From positions 124,001-188,000 of the forward strand of contig CAWEVL010000010.1 in assembly GCA_963812525.1 (NCBI GenBank): DNA of 64,000 nt, read 5' to 3'. Below the pieces are notes generated by a model. The model did no database searches. It saw only the letters and a program-made list of their open reading frames with translations, and was not told the DNA's origin. The translations under genes were made by a program, and so were the position numbers. This document shows, piece after piece, positions 17,632-25,996 of this stretch. How positions within the stretch are numbered: the first letter of the stretch is position 1; each line of letters opens with the position of its first letter. This DNA is from Bog-756 sp963812525. GTDB lineage: Bacteria > Actinomycetota > Acidimicrobiia > Acidimicrobiales > RAAP-2.

Positions 17632-18152
17632 GACCGGCCCCGGTCGGACCGGCGGTAGCCGAACCCGGTGTAGCTCTCCACCGCCACCAGGTCGCCGCGT
17701 TGGTTCCGGTAGTCCACGTCGATGACCCAGAAGCGACCGGTGCCCAGCTTGGTGGTCTTCTCGTCGCTCACCGACCGCAGGATCTGACGGGTGACCAGCC
17801 GGTCGCCGGGACGCACCGGCTCGTGGAAGACGATGGTGTTGTCGCTCATCACCGCCTCGGGGAGGTCGAGGCCCTCCTTCAGGTCGAAGTGGATCTGGAG
17901 CGGCAGGCCCGGGGTGCTCCGGTCGGGGGCCCAGTGGTGGGGGCGGAACCACACCGACACCATGGTCGGCGGGGCGATCGGCCCGCCGGTGACCTCCTCG
18001 GCCACCGCCTCGTCCCAGAACAGCGGGTTACCGTTCTCCACCGACGAGCAGGTGGTCCACACGTAGCCCTGCTCGACGGGGAACTCGCCCCGCTCCTCGT
18101 ACTGCTCGACCCCGATCAGCCCGGCGATGTCGTCTTCCTTGATGGCGCTCAC
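17628..18152 (-). CDS. MaoC N-terminal-type dehydratase subunit (FAS1-like)
   Basis: A 174-residue hotdog protein of the FAS1_DH/MaoC_N type, with the diagnostic GGPIAPPTMVSVWFRP segment and FHEPVRPGDRLVTRQIL. It lacks the Asp-His hydratase motif of its neighbour, so it probably builds the substrate tunnel while the partner supplies catalysis. GTG at 18152 overlaps the stop of the CoA-transferase gene by four bases. Confidence 0.8.
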   Translation of the reverse strand: MSAIKEDDIAGLIGVEQYEERGEFPVEQGYVWTTCSSVENGNPLFWDEAVAEEVTGGPIAPPTMVSVWFRPHHWAPDRSTPGLPLQIHFDLKEGLDLPEAVMSDNTIVFHEPVRPGDRLVTRQILRSVSDEKTTKLGTGRFWVIDVDYRNQRGDLVAVESYTGFGYRRSDRGRS

Positions 18153-19396
18153 GCCACCACCCCCTTGTCTCGCAGCTCGGTGATCCGCGCCGCCGACAGG
18201 CCGGCGTCGAGCAGCAGGTGGTCGGTGTCGGTACGGCTGGGATCGCCGGCCACCACGGGGACGGCGGGCGGCGCCATGCCGGCCAGCACCGGTCCCACCT
18301 GACGGAACCGGGTCGGGGCGCTGCCGTCCGACGGCACCGTGACCGCGTCCACGATGGCGTGGCGGGCGGCGTACTGCTCGTCGTCGACCAGCTCGTCGGC
18401 GGTGAGCACCGGGGTGACGCAGGTGTCGGCCCCGGCCAATGCGTCCGTCCAGGCGTCCCGGCCCCGGGTGGCGAAGATGGCCCGGAAGTCGGACCGGATG
18501 GCGTCCTGGGCGTCGTCGTCCAGCTGGTGGGCCGTCCACTGCTCACACCCGAGTAGCCGGCACAGGTTGGCGAAGAACTTGGGCTCGATGGCCCCGACGG
18601 CCAGCCAGCCACCGTCGGCTGTCCGGTAGGTGTCGTAGCAGGCGTACCGGCCGGTGATGATGTTGTGGCCCGGGCCCACCGGTGCCCCGGTGGCCAGGTG
18701 CTCGTCGACGGCCAGGGAGGTCATCCACAGCACCCCGTCGGCGACGGAGACGTCGAGGTGGGTGCCGGGGCCGTCCGCCCCGCGTCCGATGATGGCGGCC
18801 ATGACGGCCAGGGCGGCCTGGAGCCCGCCGCCGGCGGCGTCGGCGATGGTGGCCCCGGACACCGGGGGCCCGCCGTCGGCGCGGGGCTCGGTGGTGGCCA
18901 GGTAACCCCCCACGGCCAGGTAGTTGATGTCGTGGCCGGCCCAGGCGGCGTGGGGGCCGTGCTGGCCGTACCCGGTCGTGGAGCACAGGATGATCCGGGG
19001 GTTGGCCACCGTGAGGTCGGCGAACCCGATGCCCAGCCGGTCCACCACCCCGGGCCGGAAGCTCTCCACCACCACGTCGGCGGAGGTGACGAGGGCCAGG
19101 AAGGCGGCCCGCCCGTCGGGGTCCTTCAGGTCGATGGCGGTGCGCCGCAGGTACCGCGAGCCGCTGTAGGCGTAGAAGGGGGGCTGGATGGGCTCGGCGC
19201 CGCCGCCGGGCACCGCCCCCACCTTCACCACCGTGGCCCCGTAGTCGGCCAGGATCCGCGTGCAGCGGGCGGCCGGGCCCACCGTGGCCAGGTCGAGCAC
19301 GGTGATGCCGGACAGCGGCCCGCCGGGGCCGGCGGGGGGGCCGGTCACCGGGGTCGATGACGGCGCGACGGCCGCGGAGGTGGGTGGATCGGTCAC
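18149..19396 (-). CDS. Class III CoA-transferase (CaiB/BaiF family)
   Basis: A 415-residue protein with the family's N-terminal GITVLDLATVGPAARCTRIL stretch, the CoA region VVKVGAVPGG, and the catalytic aspartate in WAGHDINYLAVGG. Relatives move CoA between carboxylates or act as racemases. In this operon it probably activates or salvages a substrate for the acyl-CoA dehydrogenases next to it. The first 28 residues are a Pro/Ser-rich leader. GTG start at 19396, 22 bases after the dehydrogenase stop. Confidence 0.85.
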   Translation of the reverse strand: MTDPPTSAAVAPSSTPVTGPPAGPGGPLSGITVLDLATVGPAARCTRILADYGATVVKVGAVPGGGAEPIQPPFYAYSGSRYLRRTAIDLKDPDGRAAFLALVTSADVVVESFRPGVVDRLGIGFADLTVANPRIILCSTTGYGQHGPHAAWAGHDINYLAVGGYLATTEPRADGGPPVSGATIADAAGGGLQAALAVMAAIIGRGADGPGTHLDVSVADGVLWMTSLAVDEHLATGAPVGPGHNIITGRYACYDTYRTADGGWLAVGAIEPKFFANLCRLLGCEQWTAHQLDDDAQDAIRSDFRAIFATRGRDAWTDALAGADTCVTPVLTADELVDDEQYAARHAIVDAVTVPSDGSAPTRFRQVGPVLAGMAPPAVPVVAGDPSRTDTDHLLLDAGLSAARITELRDKGVVA

Positions 19397-19418
19397 GGGT
19401 TCGTGTGCGGGTGCAGGA

Positions 19419-20600
19419 TCAGAAATTCTTGGGTAGGCCCAGTTTGCGGCGGGCGATGATGTTCTTCTGGATCTCCGAGGCGCCGCCGCCGATGGTGTCG
19501 ATGACCGTGTACCGGTAGGTGGACTCGGACCGGCCCTTCATCGGGGCATCCTCGTCCCGCACCCGGAGCTGGGCCCCCGGGCCGCCGATGTCCATCGAGG
19601 CGTTGGCCAGCCGCCGGGAGTACTCGGTGGTGAACAGCTTGTACTCCGAGGCCTCGGCGGTGGGCGGGGCGCCGCCCTGCGAGGAGGCGAAGACGAACTT
19701 GAGGCCCAGCATCCGGGCCACCTCGGCCTGGGTGTGCAGCTGGGCGATCTGGGACCGGGTCACGGCGTCGTCCTTCAGCGGCGCACCGTCCCGGGTCGCC
19801 CCCTGGACGTACTCGGTCAGGAGGTCGAGGCGCTGGGCGATCGGCGAGTAGGTGAACAGGGTGAAACGCTCGAGGTCGAGGGCCTCGGAGATGTACTGGA
19901 ACCCCTTGTTGAGCTCACCGACCACATAGTCGTCGGGTACGAAGACGTCGTCGAGGTAGACCTCGTTGGTGCGCTCGTCCCCCATGGTCCAGATCCCCTT
20001 CACGGTGATGTCGGGGTGGTTCATGGGCACCAGGAACAGGGTGATCCCGTGGTGCTTGGGCGCCTCGGGATCGGTGCGGGCGCCCACCCAGTACCAGTCG
20101 GCGAAGTGGGCCGAGGTCGTCCAGGTCTTCTGGCCGTTCAGTCGCCACCCCCCCTCCACCCTGGTGGCCTTCAACTGCATGGAGGCGGCGTCCGACCCGG
20201 CGTTGGGCTCGGAGTAGCCCACGGCGAACTCGACCTCGTTGCGGAGGATCTTGGGCAGGAACTCCTGCTTCAGCTTCTCGCTGCCGTGGCTGATGATGGT
20301 CTTGCCGATGATGCCCACGCCTTTGCCGATCTGCGGCCCGCCCCGGGCGGCCAGGGCCTCGTTCAGCAGGTACTCGTAGATGCCCTCGCCAGCCTTGCCC
20401 CCGTACTCCTCGGGCCAGGTGATACCGAGCCACCCCTGCTCCCCCACCTTGGCCATGAACTGGCGGCGCAACGGGGTGTCGACGATCTGGGCCATGTTCT
20501 CGCGGGTCACGTCGAAGACCTCGGGGTCGTCGTTGGCATCGAGGAACTCCTCGACCTCCTTGATGAAATCGAGCTGCTCAGGGGTGAACTCGAAATCCAT
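19419..20600 (-). CDS. Acyl-CoA dehydrogenase family protein (regular subunit type)
   Basis: A 393-residue FAD acyl-CoA dehydrogenase. FAVGYSEPNAGSDAASMQ and GQKTWTTSAHFADWYWV form the flavin site, and the end IGGGASEIQKNIIARRKLGLP is the canonical FAD-binding C-terminus. First gene of the leftward operon and the probable partner of the divergent homologue at 15942-17072. Its upstream region shares the palindrome at 20650-20660 with the divergent HMG-CoA synthase-like gene. Confidence 0.9.
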   Translation of the reverse strand: MDFEFTPEQLDFIKEVEEFLDANDDPEVFDVTRENMAQIVDTPLRRQFMAKVGEQGWLGITWPEEYGGKAGEGIYEYLLNEALAARGGPQIGKGVGIIGKTIISHGSEKLKQEFLPKILRNEVEFAVGYSEPNAGSDAASMQLKATRVEGGWRLNGQKTWTTSAHFADWYWVGARTDPEAPKHHGITLFLVPMNHPDITVKGIWTMGDERTNEVYLDDVFVPDDYVVGELNKGFQYISEALDLERFTLFTYSPIAQRLDLLTEYVQGATRDGAPLKDDAVTRSQIAQLHTQAEVARMLGLKFVFASSQGGAPPTAEASEYKLFTTEYSRRLANASMDIGGPGAQLRVRDEDAPMKGRSESTYRYTVIDTIGGGASEIQKNIIARRKLGLPKNF

Positions 20601-20649
20601 GGTGGGCCTCCATCGTCCGGATGCAGCGGGCGCCGCAGTGGTTTCCTGA

Positions 20650-20660
20650 CTGACCGTCAG
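20650..20660. promoter_or_regulatory. TetR-type operator candidate CTGACCGTCAG
   Basis: An 11-base palindrome with one central base, in the 236-base gap between the two divergent arms of the acyl-CoA locus. CTGAC also occurs just before it at 20646-20650. TetR-family regulators of acyl-CoA catabolism in actinomycetes commonly use TGAC-n-GTCA sites. It lies 50 bases upstream of the leftward start codon, so binding could block that promoter. No TetR gene is in the window. Confidence 0.5.
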
Positions 20661-20836
20661 ATACTGTGGACATCATAGGATGGGCGAGCAGCAGGGGCCA
20701 ACGTCACCCCCTGCCGGGCCGGATCGCCCGGGGACCGAGCGCCGGGGGTCGGTGACCGGGCCGTCGGCGCCGCGGGACCACCCGAGCCGGCCGACCGTAC
20801 CGACCCGTCACCGAGCCGAAGGGACCACCCCAGAAG

Positions 20837-22264
20837 ATGAGAGGCATCGTGAGCATCGCCGGGTACGTCCCCTATCGGCGCCTGCAGCGGTCGGCTGTGG
20901 CCCAGCTGTTCGGCTCCGGCGGGGGCAAGGGGACCCGGTCGGTCGCCTCCCACGACGAGGACACCACCACCATGGGCGTGGAGGCGGCCCGTCTGGCCCT
21001 CCGGTCCGTCCCGACGGCCGCCGTCGATTCCCTCTGGTTCGCCACCGCCACCCCGGCCTACCTGGACAAGACCAACGCCACCACCATCCACGCCGCCCTG
21101 CGCCAGCCCCGCCACGTTCCCGCCTTCGACTTCGGCGGGGCCCTGCGGTCGGGGGCCGGGGCCCTGCGCACCGGCCTGGCCGCCGGCGGTGCGGGCACCA
21201 CCCTGGTGGTGCTGTCCGACCGGCGCGACGGCCTCCCCACCTCGATCGACGAGACCTCGGGCGGCGACGGGGCCGCCGCCGTGCTCGTCGGGGACGACGG
21301 GCCCGGCAGCCCGGTCATCGCCGAGTACCTGGGCGGGACCTCGGTCAGCGACGAGTTCCTCGACCGGTGGCGGACGGTGGGCGACCGGCGGTCCAAGGTG
21401 TGGGAGGAGCGCTTCGGGGAGACCCGCTACGTGCCCCTCGGCCTCGAGGCGTGGGAGTCGGCCCTGAAGGCGGTGGCGATCACCGCCGACCAGGTCGACT
21501 TGGTGGCCGTGACCGGCATGCACGGCCGGGCCGTCAAGGCCCTGGCCCGCCAGCTCGGGGTGCGGGACGGGGCGCTGGCCGACGATCTGACCACCACCGT
21601 GGGCCAGACCGGGGCGGCCCATCCGGGGCTGGTCCTGGCCTCGATGATCGAACGGGCGGGGCCCGGGCAGGTGGTGGCCGTCCTGTCGTTGGCCGACGGG
21701 GCCGACGTCCTGGTGTTCCGCATCACCGACGCCCGCCCGGGGTGGTCGGCCGCCGAGCCGGTGGCCGACCAGATCGCCGGCGCCGCCGACCTCCCCTACG
21801 GGAAGTTCCTCAGCTGGCGGGGCATGGTCACCCCCGAGCCCCCGCGCCGCCCCGAGCCGGCCCGGGTCTCCTCCACTGCGGCGTGGCGCAACGAGGAGTG
21901 GAAGTTCGGCTTCGTGGGCTCCCAGGACCGGACGTCGGGGGCCGTCCACCTGCCGCCGTCCCGCATCTCGATGAAGGGCGGGGCCGTGGACGACATGGAC
22001 CCGGTGGACCGGGCCGACACCGAGGCCACCATCGCCACCTACACCATCGACCACCTGTCCTACTCGGCCAGCCCTCCCGTCGTCTTCGCCGTGCTCGACT
22101 TCGACGGCGGGGGCCGGTTCCCCCTGGAGCTCACCGATGTGGACGCCGCCACCGTCGACATCGGTGACCGGGTGTCCATGACCTTCCGCCGGCTCTTCAC
22201 CGCCGACGGTATCCACGACTACTTCTGGAAGGCCAAGCCGGTGCGGACGACCCGCGCCTCCTGA
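20837..22264 (+). CDS. HMG-CoA synthase-like/DUF35 fusion without any cysteine
   Basis: A 475-residue protein. The N-terminal two-thirds resemble the 3-hydroxy-3-methylglutaryl-CoA synthase/KAS III fold (start IVSIAGYVPYRRL, then DTTTMGVEAARLAL, and the late VTGMHGRAVKAL). The C-terminal part resembles the DUF35 OB-fold protein that joins archaeal HMG-CoA synthase to thiolase (VHLPPSRISM, YTIDHLSYSASPP). In HMG-CoA synthases the nucleophile is a cysteine, and DUF35 proteins have a four-cysteine zinc ribbon. This protein contains no cysteine at all, so both sites are lost. It is followed 36 bases later by a thiolase, suggesting a structural or scaffold role in a complex with it. Confidence 0.8.
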   Translation: MRGIVSIAGYVPYRRLQRSAVAQLFGSGGGKGTRSVASHDEDTTTMGVEAARLALRSVPTAAVDSLWFATATPAYLDKTNATTIHAALRQPRHVPAFDFGGALRSGAGALRTGLAAGGAGTTLVVLSDRRDGLPTSIDETSGGDGAAAVLVGDDGPGSPVIAEYLGGTSVSDEFLDRWRTVGDRRSKVWEERFGETRYVPLGLEAWESALKAVAITADQVDLVAVTGMHGRAVKALARQLGVRDGALADDLTTTVGQTGAAHPGLVLASMIERAGPGQVVAVLSLADGADVLVFRITDARPGWSAAEPVADQIAGAADLPYGKFLSWRGMVTPEPPRRPEPARVSSTAAWRNEEWKFGFVGSQDRTSGAVHLPPSRISMKGGAVDDMDPVDRADTEATIATYTIDHLSYSASPPVVFAVLDFDGGGRFPLELTDVDAATVDIGDRVSMTFRRLFTADGIHDYFWKAKPVRTTRAS

Positions 22265-22300
22265 GCCGCACGCCGACGGACCGAGCAGAGGAGACAGACA

Positions 22301-23491
22301 ATGGGTTCGCATGGGATCAAGGACCGGGTGGCCATCGTGGGCATGGGATGCACCCGGTTCGCCGAGCACTGGGACAAGAGCCTCGACGACCTGATCATCG
22401 AGGCCAGCCAGGACACCTTCGCGGCGGCCGGCGTGACCAAGGACGACGTCGACGCCTACTGGTTCGGCACCGCCCAGTCGGGGATGAGCGGCATCACCCT
22501 GGCCCGGCCGCTGCAGCTGGAGGGCAAGCCGGTCACCCGGGTGGAGAACTACTGCACCACCGGGTCCGAGGCGTTGCGGGCCGCCGCCTACGCCGTGGCC
22601 TCGGGGGCCTACGACGTGGCCATGGCCGTGGGGGCCGAGAAGGTGAAGGACTCCGGGTACCAGGGCCTCAACGCCTTCCCCATCCCCGGAGACGGCACCG
22701 CCCGCACCCTCACGGCGGCGGCCATGTTCTCCATGGTCGCCCCGGCCTACGGCAAGAAGTACGGGGTCGGCGAGGACGAGCTGACCGAGGTGCTGGCCCG
22801 GATCTCGTGGAAGAACCACCAGAACGGGGCCAGGAATCCCCGGGCCCAGTTCCGCAAGGAGGTCTCCACCGAGACCATCTGCGCCTCGCCCCGCGTGGCC
22901 GGACGCCTCGGGGTGTTCGACTGTGCCGGGGTGGCCGACGGGGCGGCGGCGGCCATCGTGGTCCGGGCCGAGGACGCCCTCCGGTACACGGACACGCCGC
23001 TCTACATCAAGGCGCTGTCGTTCTCGGCCGGGAGCGGCTCGGGCCTGATCGACCCGGAGTACGACTACACCTGGTTCCCCGAGTGCGCCCGGGCCGCCGA
23101 GGACGCCTACCACCAGGCCGGCATCACCGATCCCCGCCACCAGCTGGCCATGGCCGAGGTGCACGACTGCTTCACCCCCACCGAGCTGGTCCTGATGGAG
23201 GACCTCGGGTTCGCCGAGCGGGGCACCGCGTGGAAGGAGGTGCTGGCCGGCACCTTCGACCGCAGCGGCGAACTCCCGGTCAATCCCGACGGCGGGCTCA
23301 AGAGCTTCGGCCACCCGGTCGGGGCGTCGGGGCTCCGGATGTTCTTCGAGACCTGGCTCCAGCTCCGCGGCGAGGCCACGCCCGAGCGGCAGATCCACTC
23401 CGACCGGACGCTGGCCCTCACCCACAACCTGGGTGGCTACCCGGGCGAGATGGTCTCGTTCGTCTCGGTGGTCGGCACGGAACTGGGCTGA
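22301..23491 (+). CDS. Thiolase family protein (SCPx/lipid-transfer type)
   Basis: A 396-residue thiolase-fold enzyme that keeps its catalytic residues: the nucleophile in VENYCTTGSEALRAA, the HDCFTPTE motif, and the C-terminal GHPVGASGL. Relatives (SCPx-like, Ltp2) cleave 3-ketoacyl-CoA or act as retro-aldolases on steroid side chains together with a DUF35 partner. The upstream fusion gene provides such a partner. A good ribosome site (AGAGGAGA) precedes the ATG. Confidence 0.88.
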   Translation: MGSHGIKDRVAIVGMGCTRFAEHWDKSLDDLIIEASQDTFAAAGVTKDDVDAYWFGTAQSGMSGITLARPLQLEGKPVTRVENYCTTGSEALRAAAYAVASGAYDVAMAVGAEKVKDSGYQGLNAFPIPGDGTARTLTAAAMFSMVAPAYGKKYGVGEDELTEVLARISWKNHQNGARNPRAQFRKEVSTETICASPRVAGRLGVFDCAGVADGAAAAIVVRAEDALRYTDTPLYIKALSFSAGSGSGLIDPEYDYTWFPECARAAEDAYHQAGITDPRHQLAMAEVHDCFTPTELVLMEDLGFAERGTAWKEVLAGTFDRSGELPVNPDGGLKSFGHPVGASGLRMFFETWLQLRGEATPERQIHSDRTLALTHNLGGYPGEMVSFVSVVGTELG

Positions 23492-23493
23492 TC

Positions 23494-23517
23494 CGGCCGG
23501 CCCGGCCGGGCCGGACC
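23494..23517. terminator. GC-rich inverted repeat between convergent genes
   Basis: The 27-base gap between the thiolase and the CADD-like gene is almost entirely an imperfect GGCC-rich inverted repeat (arms TCCGGC/GCCGGA at the edges). It could act as a bidirectional terminator, though it has no T tract. Confidence 0.4.
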
Positions 23518-23518
23518 C

Positions 23519-24247
23519 CTACGCCGGGACCGGCGCCCCGGCCTGGCGCTCGTCGAGGAAGGCCCACCAGGCGTCGGCGCCGCGCCGGGCGGCCTCGGCC
23601 ACCTCCTCGGGGTCGGCGCCCAGGAGCGCCAGGGCGTCGAGGGCCCAGTCGCCGTGGTCGGCCTCCATCCGGGCATGGACGTCCCAGAACTCGGTGTCGG
23701 CGGCATCCATCCCGTACCAGCGGCGCAGCCCCTCACCCTTGGTCGAGGCGATGGCCGCCGCCTGGGTCTCGTAGGCGGCCAGGCCGGCCACCGCCGCCAC
23801 CGGGCCGTCGGCCACCAGGTCGGCGTACGTGGCCACCAGCAGCTGGGCGGCCGGGCCGGGACCGGTGGCGGAGGCCGGGGCCTCCAGGGCGTCGGTGAAC
23901 CGGTCGAACAGGACCAGGTGGGGCTCGGGCTGACCCAGCTCGTCATCGAGGTTCCGGCCCACGGTGGAGGCCGCCTCCACCTCGCCCTCGGCGCGGAGCC
24001 GTTCCACCACCGCGGTCAGCACCACCGGTAGGGCGGCCTCGAACACCCGGTAGTTGACGGCGTACTCGGCCAACTCGCTCGGAGCCAGCTCCCCGGCCTG
24101 CCACCGCAGGTAGAAGGGGTGGCTGAGCAGGTCGCGGTCGGCCAGAGCCGAGGCCATGGCGTCGGCCAGCGGGTGGCCGGGGAGGTCGTGCCCGGACCGG
24201 TCGCCGGCCTGGGGGGTGGGGTCGGGGTGCACGCTGAAGGAGGTCAT
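23519..24247 (-). CDS. CADD/TenA-like heme-oxygenase-fold diiron protein
   Basis: A 242-residue all-helical protein. It matches the chlamydial CADD group, a self-sacrificing p-aminobenzoate synthase. The likely metal ligands are Glu103 and His110 (in DDELGQPEPH), Glu160 (YETQ), His191, Glu195 and His198 (in HARMEADH; the middle ligand is Asp in CADD). The residues important in CADD also line up: Tyr46 in HPFYLRW, Tyr159 just before Glu160, and Lys170 ten residues after it. Activity is an inference; other members are oxygenases or have no known role. TAGGAT six bases before the ATG implies a leaderless mRNA. Confidence 0.75.
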   Translation of the reverse strand: MTSFSVHPDPTPQAGDRSGHDLPGHPLADAMASALADRDLLSHPFYLRWQAGELAPSELAEYAVNYRVFEAALPVVLTAVVERLRAEGEVEAASTVGRNLDDELGQPEPHLVLFDRFTDALEAPASATGPGPAAQLLVATYADLVADGPVAAVAGLAAYETQAAAIASTKGEGLRRWYGMDAADTEFWDVHARMEADHGDWALDALALLGADPEEVAEAARRGADAWWAFLDERQAGAPVPA

Positions 24248-24336
24248 GGGCGCATCCTACCCAGTGGGGGCCTCCCCTACCCGGTGACCCCCAGCTTCCC
24301 TGGTGAGCGCCGGGTGGTGCCGGCCGGGGCCCACCC

Positions 24337-25086
24337 TCAGCGGGCGGCGACGGCCTGGTTGGAGGGGTGGGCGTACCGCCCACCGATCCGGACGGGCAGG
24401 TCCACGTGACCGTCCGGCGCCTCCTCGCCCACCGGTGCGGACGGCCGCAGGTAGTGCAGCTTGCGCTCGCGCTCCTCGGCCATCTGGCGCATCCGCACCA
24501 GCATCGCCACATAGGCGGCCAGGGCCGTCCCCGAGACCAGGGTGGCGATCCAGGCCGCGGCGGCACCGGGGATGCACCCGATCAACAGGGTGAGGGCGAA
24601 GACCAGGGTCAGCACACCGAGGGTGTCCCGCCGACGACGTCGGGCCGCAGCCCGGGCGGAGGCCTCGGGGGGACGGGGCGTCGACTCGGCGACGCCGGGG
24701 CGGAACGGTTCGGGCGTCGACTCGGCGACGCCGGGGCGGGACGGGTCGGGCGTCGACTCCGGACCGGCCCCGTTGGCCACGGGATCCTCGCCCAGGAAGG
24801 CCAGGGCCGGTCGGGGCAGCTGGTCCGCTCCCACCACCGAGAGCTTCGGGGCCACCGGTGCGGACCGGCCATCGGCCCCTTCGCTGACCACGCCCGATCC
24901 GTCGACGGTACGGAGGCGGAAGGCCGGAGTCACCAGCGGCTCGGGGGCGGAGTGCTCGAGGACGCGGAGCTGGCGGTGGAAGTGGGAGATGGAGTTGATG
25001 CCGCCGACCGTGCGGGAACGTCGCTTCAACAGATTGGGCCCCAGGATGACCAGCCACGCCACCAGGATGATGATCACGAGGATCAT
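24337..25086 (-). CDS. Three-helix membrane protein resembling the divisome receptor GlpR
   Basis: A 249-residue protein. Residues 1-20 form a membrane helix (MILVIIILVAWLVILGPNLL) followed by arginines. A cytoplasmic FHRQLRVLEHSAP segment, a proline-rich linker and two adjacent helices (LGVLTLVFALTLLIGCIPG and AAAWIATLVSGTALAAYVAML) come next. This topology and the FHRQLRVL-like motif fit the actinobacterial family of Rv0996/GlpR, the membrane partner of the gephyrin-like protein Glp in division. ATG at 25086 has a strong GAGGAG site; a TTG 51 bases upstream is the alternative. The linker holds 36-bp DNA repeats. Confidence 0.6.
   Translation of the reverse strand: MILVIIILVAWLVILGPNLLKRRSRTVGGINSISHFHRQLRVLEHSAPEPLVTPAFRLRTVDGSGVVSEGADGRSAPVAPKLSVVGADQLPRPALAFLGEDPVANGAGPESTPDPSRPGVAESTPEPFRPGVAESTPRPPEASARAAARRRRRDTLGVLTLVFALTLLIGCIPGAAAAWIATLVSGTALAAYVAMLVRMRQMAEERERKLHYLRPSAPVGEEAPDGHVDLPVRIGGRYAHPSNQAVAAR
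24678..24759 (-). repeat. 36-bp tandem repeats coding for a Pro-rich linker
   Basis: Two near-identical units (24678-24713 and 24714-24749) and the start of a third (to 24759). On the minus strand each gives 12 residues of the pattern STPxPxRPGVAE within the cytoplasmic linker of the GlpR-like protein. Because the unit is a multiple of three, copy-number change would alter only linker length. Confidence 0.85.
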
Positions 25087-25233
25087 GGGTATCAGCTCCT
25101 CGACCGGACTCCCTCCAAAAATTGTAACGATGGGCAATTCGACAGTGGTGGATGGTTGCGGCTATGGGTGACCGTCGGCCGGGGCGGCGGCGGGTGACAC
25201 CGACGATGGGGCCGGCAGTAGGGTCGACGGGCA

Positions 25234-25905
25234 ATGCCGGCCTTCTGGATCCTGATGGTGGCGGCTGCGGTGGCCGCCGGCGTGGACTGGGTGGCGGTGG
25301 CGACGGACGACCGTCGGCTCGAGTACGTGGCCAAGCCGGCCGTGCTCGCCGCCCTGGTGGTGGCCGCGGCGGTGATCCCGGCCGACCGAACCGACCTGGT
25401 CGATCGACGGTGGTGGTTCGTGGCCGCGCTGGTCTTCTGCCTGGCCGGCGACGTGCTGCTGATGCTCCCGTACCAGCTGTTCGTCGCGGGACTGGCCGCC
25501 TTCCTGGTCGGCCACGTCCTGTTCATCGTGGGATTCCTGCAGCCACCGGTGCCGCCCGGAGTGCCCCCGTTCTCGTTCTCCACCACGGGGTTGGTGCTGG
25601 CCACCGTGGTCGTGGTGGCGGTGGAGGCCGCGCCGGGGACACTGCTCGTCCGCTCGTTGCTGGTGACGGGCCAACCGGCCCTCGTCCCTCCGGTGTGCGT
25701 CTACGTCGCCGCCATCGTCACCATGGTGGTGCTGGCCGTGAACGTCGGGGTCATGGCCGCCGCCGTCGGGGCCGTCCTGTTCCTGGTCTCCGACACCCTG
25801 CTGGCCTGGAACCGTTTCGTGCGGCCGGTCCCCCGGGGCGATGTCGGCGTGCATGTGACCTACCACCTGGCCCAGGGGCTGCTGGTGCTGTCGCTGGTCA
25901 GATGA
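25234..25905 (+). CDS. YhhN/TMEM86-family membrane protein (lysoplasmalogenase-like)
   Basis: A 223-residue protein with about eight membrane helices and the family's conserved polar residues: EYVAKPAVLAAL, FCLAGDVLLMLP, FLVGHVLFIVGF, FLVSDTLLAWNRF and YHLAQGLLVLS. Animal and Legionella relatives hydrolyse the vinyl-ether bond of lysoplasmalogen. In actinomycetes the substrate is not established. ATG with TAGGGT nine bases upstream. Divergent from the GlpR-like gene. Confidence 0.85.
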   Translation: MPAFWILMVAAAVAAGVDWVAVATDDRRLEYVAKPAVLAALVVAAAVIPADRTDLVDRRWWFVAALVFCLAGDVLLMLPYQLFVAGLAAFLVGHVLFIVGFLQPPVPPGVPPFSFSTTGLVLATVVVVAVEAAPGTLLVRSLLVTGQPALVPPVCVYVAAIVTMVVLAVNVGVMAAAVGAVLFLVSDTLLAWNRFVRPVPRGDVGVHVTYHLAQGLLVLSLVR

Positions 25906-25996
25906 GCGTCAGCGGATCGGCCGGCCCGCCCGGCGCGCCGGCCGGCCGTCGACGACCACAATGGGTGCCCGTCCATCCGAGGAGCTGCGAGCGAGC

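Noticed and set aside
20657..23425. Leftward 922-codon frame antisense to the HMG-CoA synthase-like and thiolase genes
   Set aside because: Composition is Gly/His/Arg/Pro-rich without domain structure, and both genes on the other strand have clear motifs.
24678..24759. Possible CRISPR array (36-bp repeats)
   Set aside because: The units are directly tandem without spacers and encode a protein linker.
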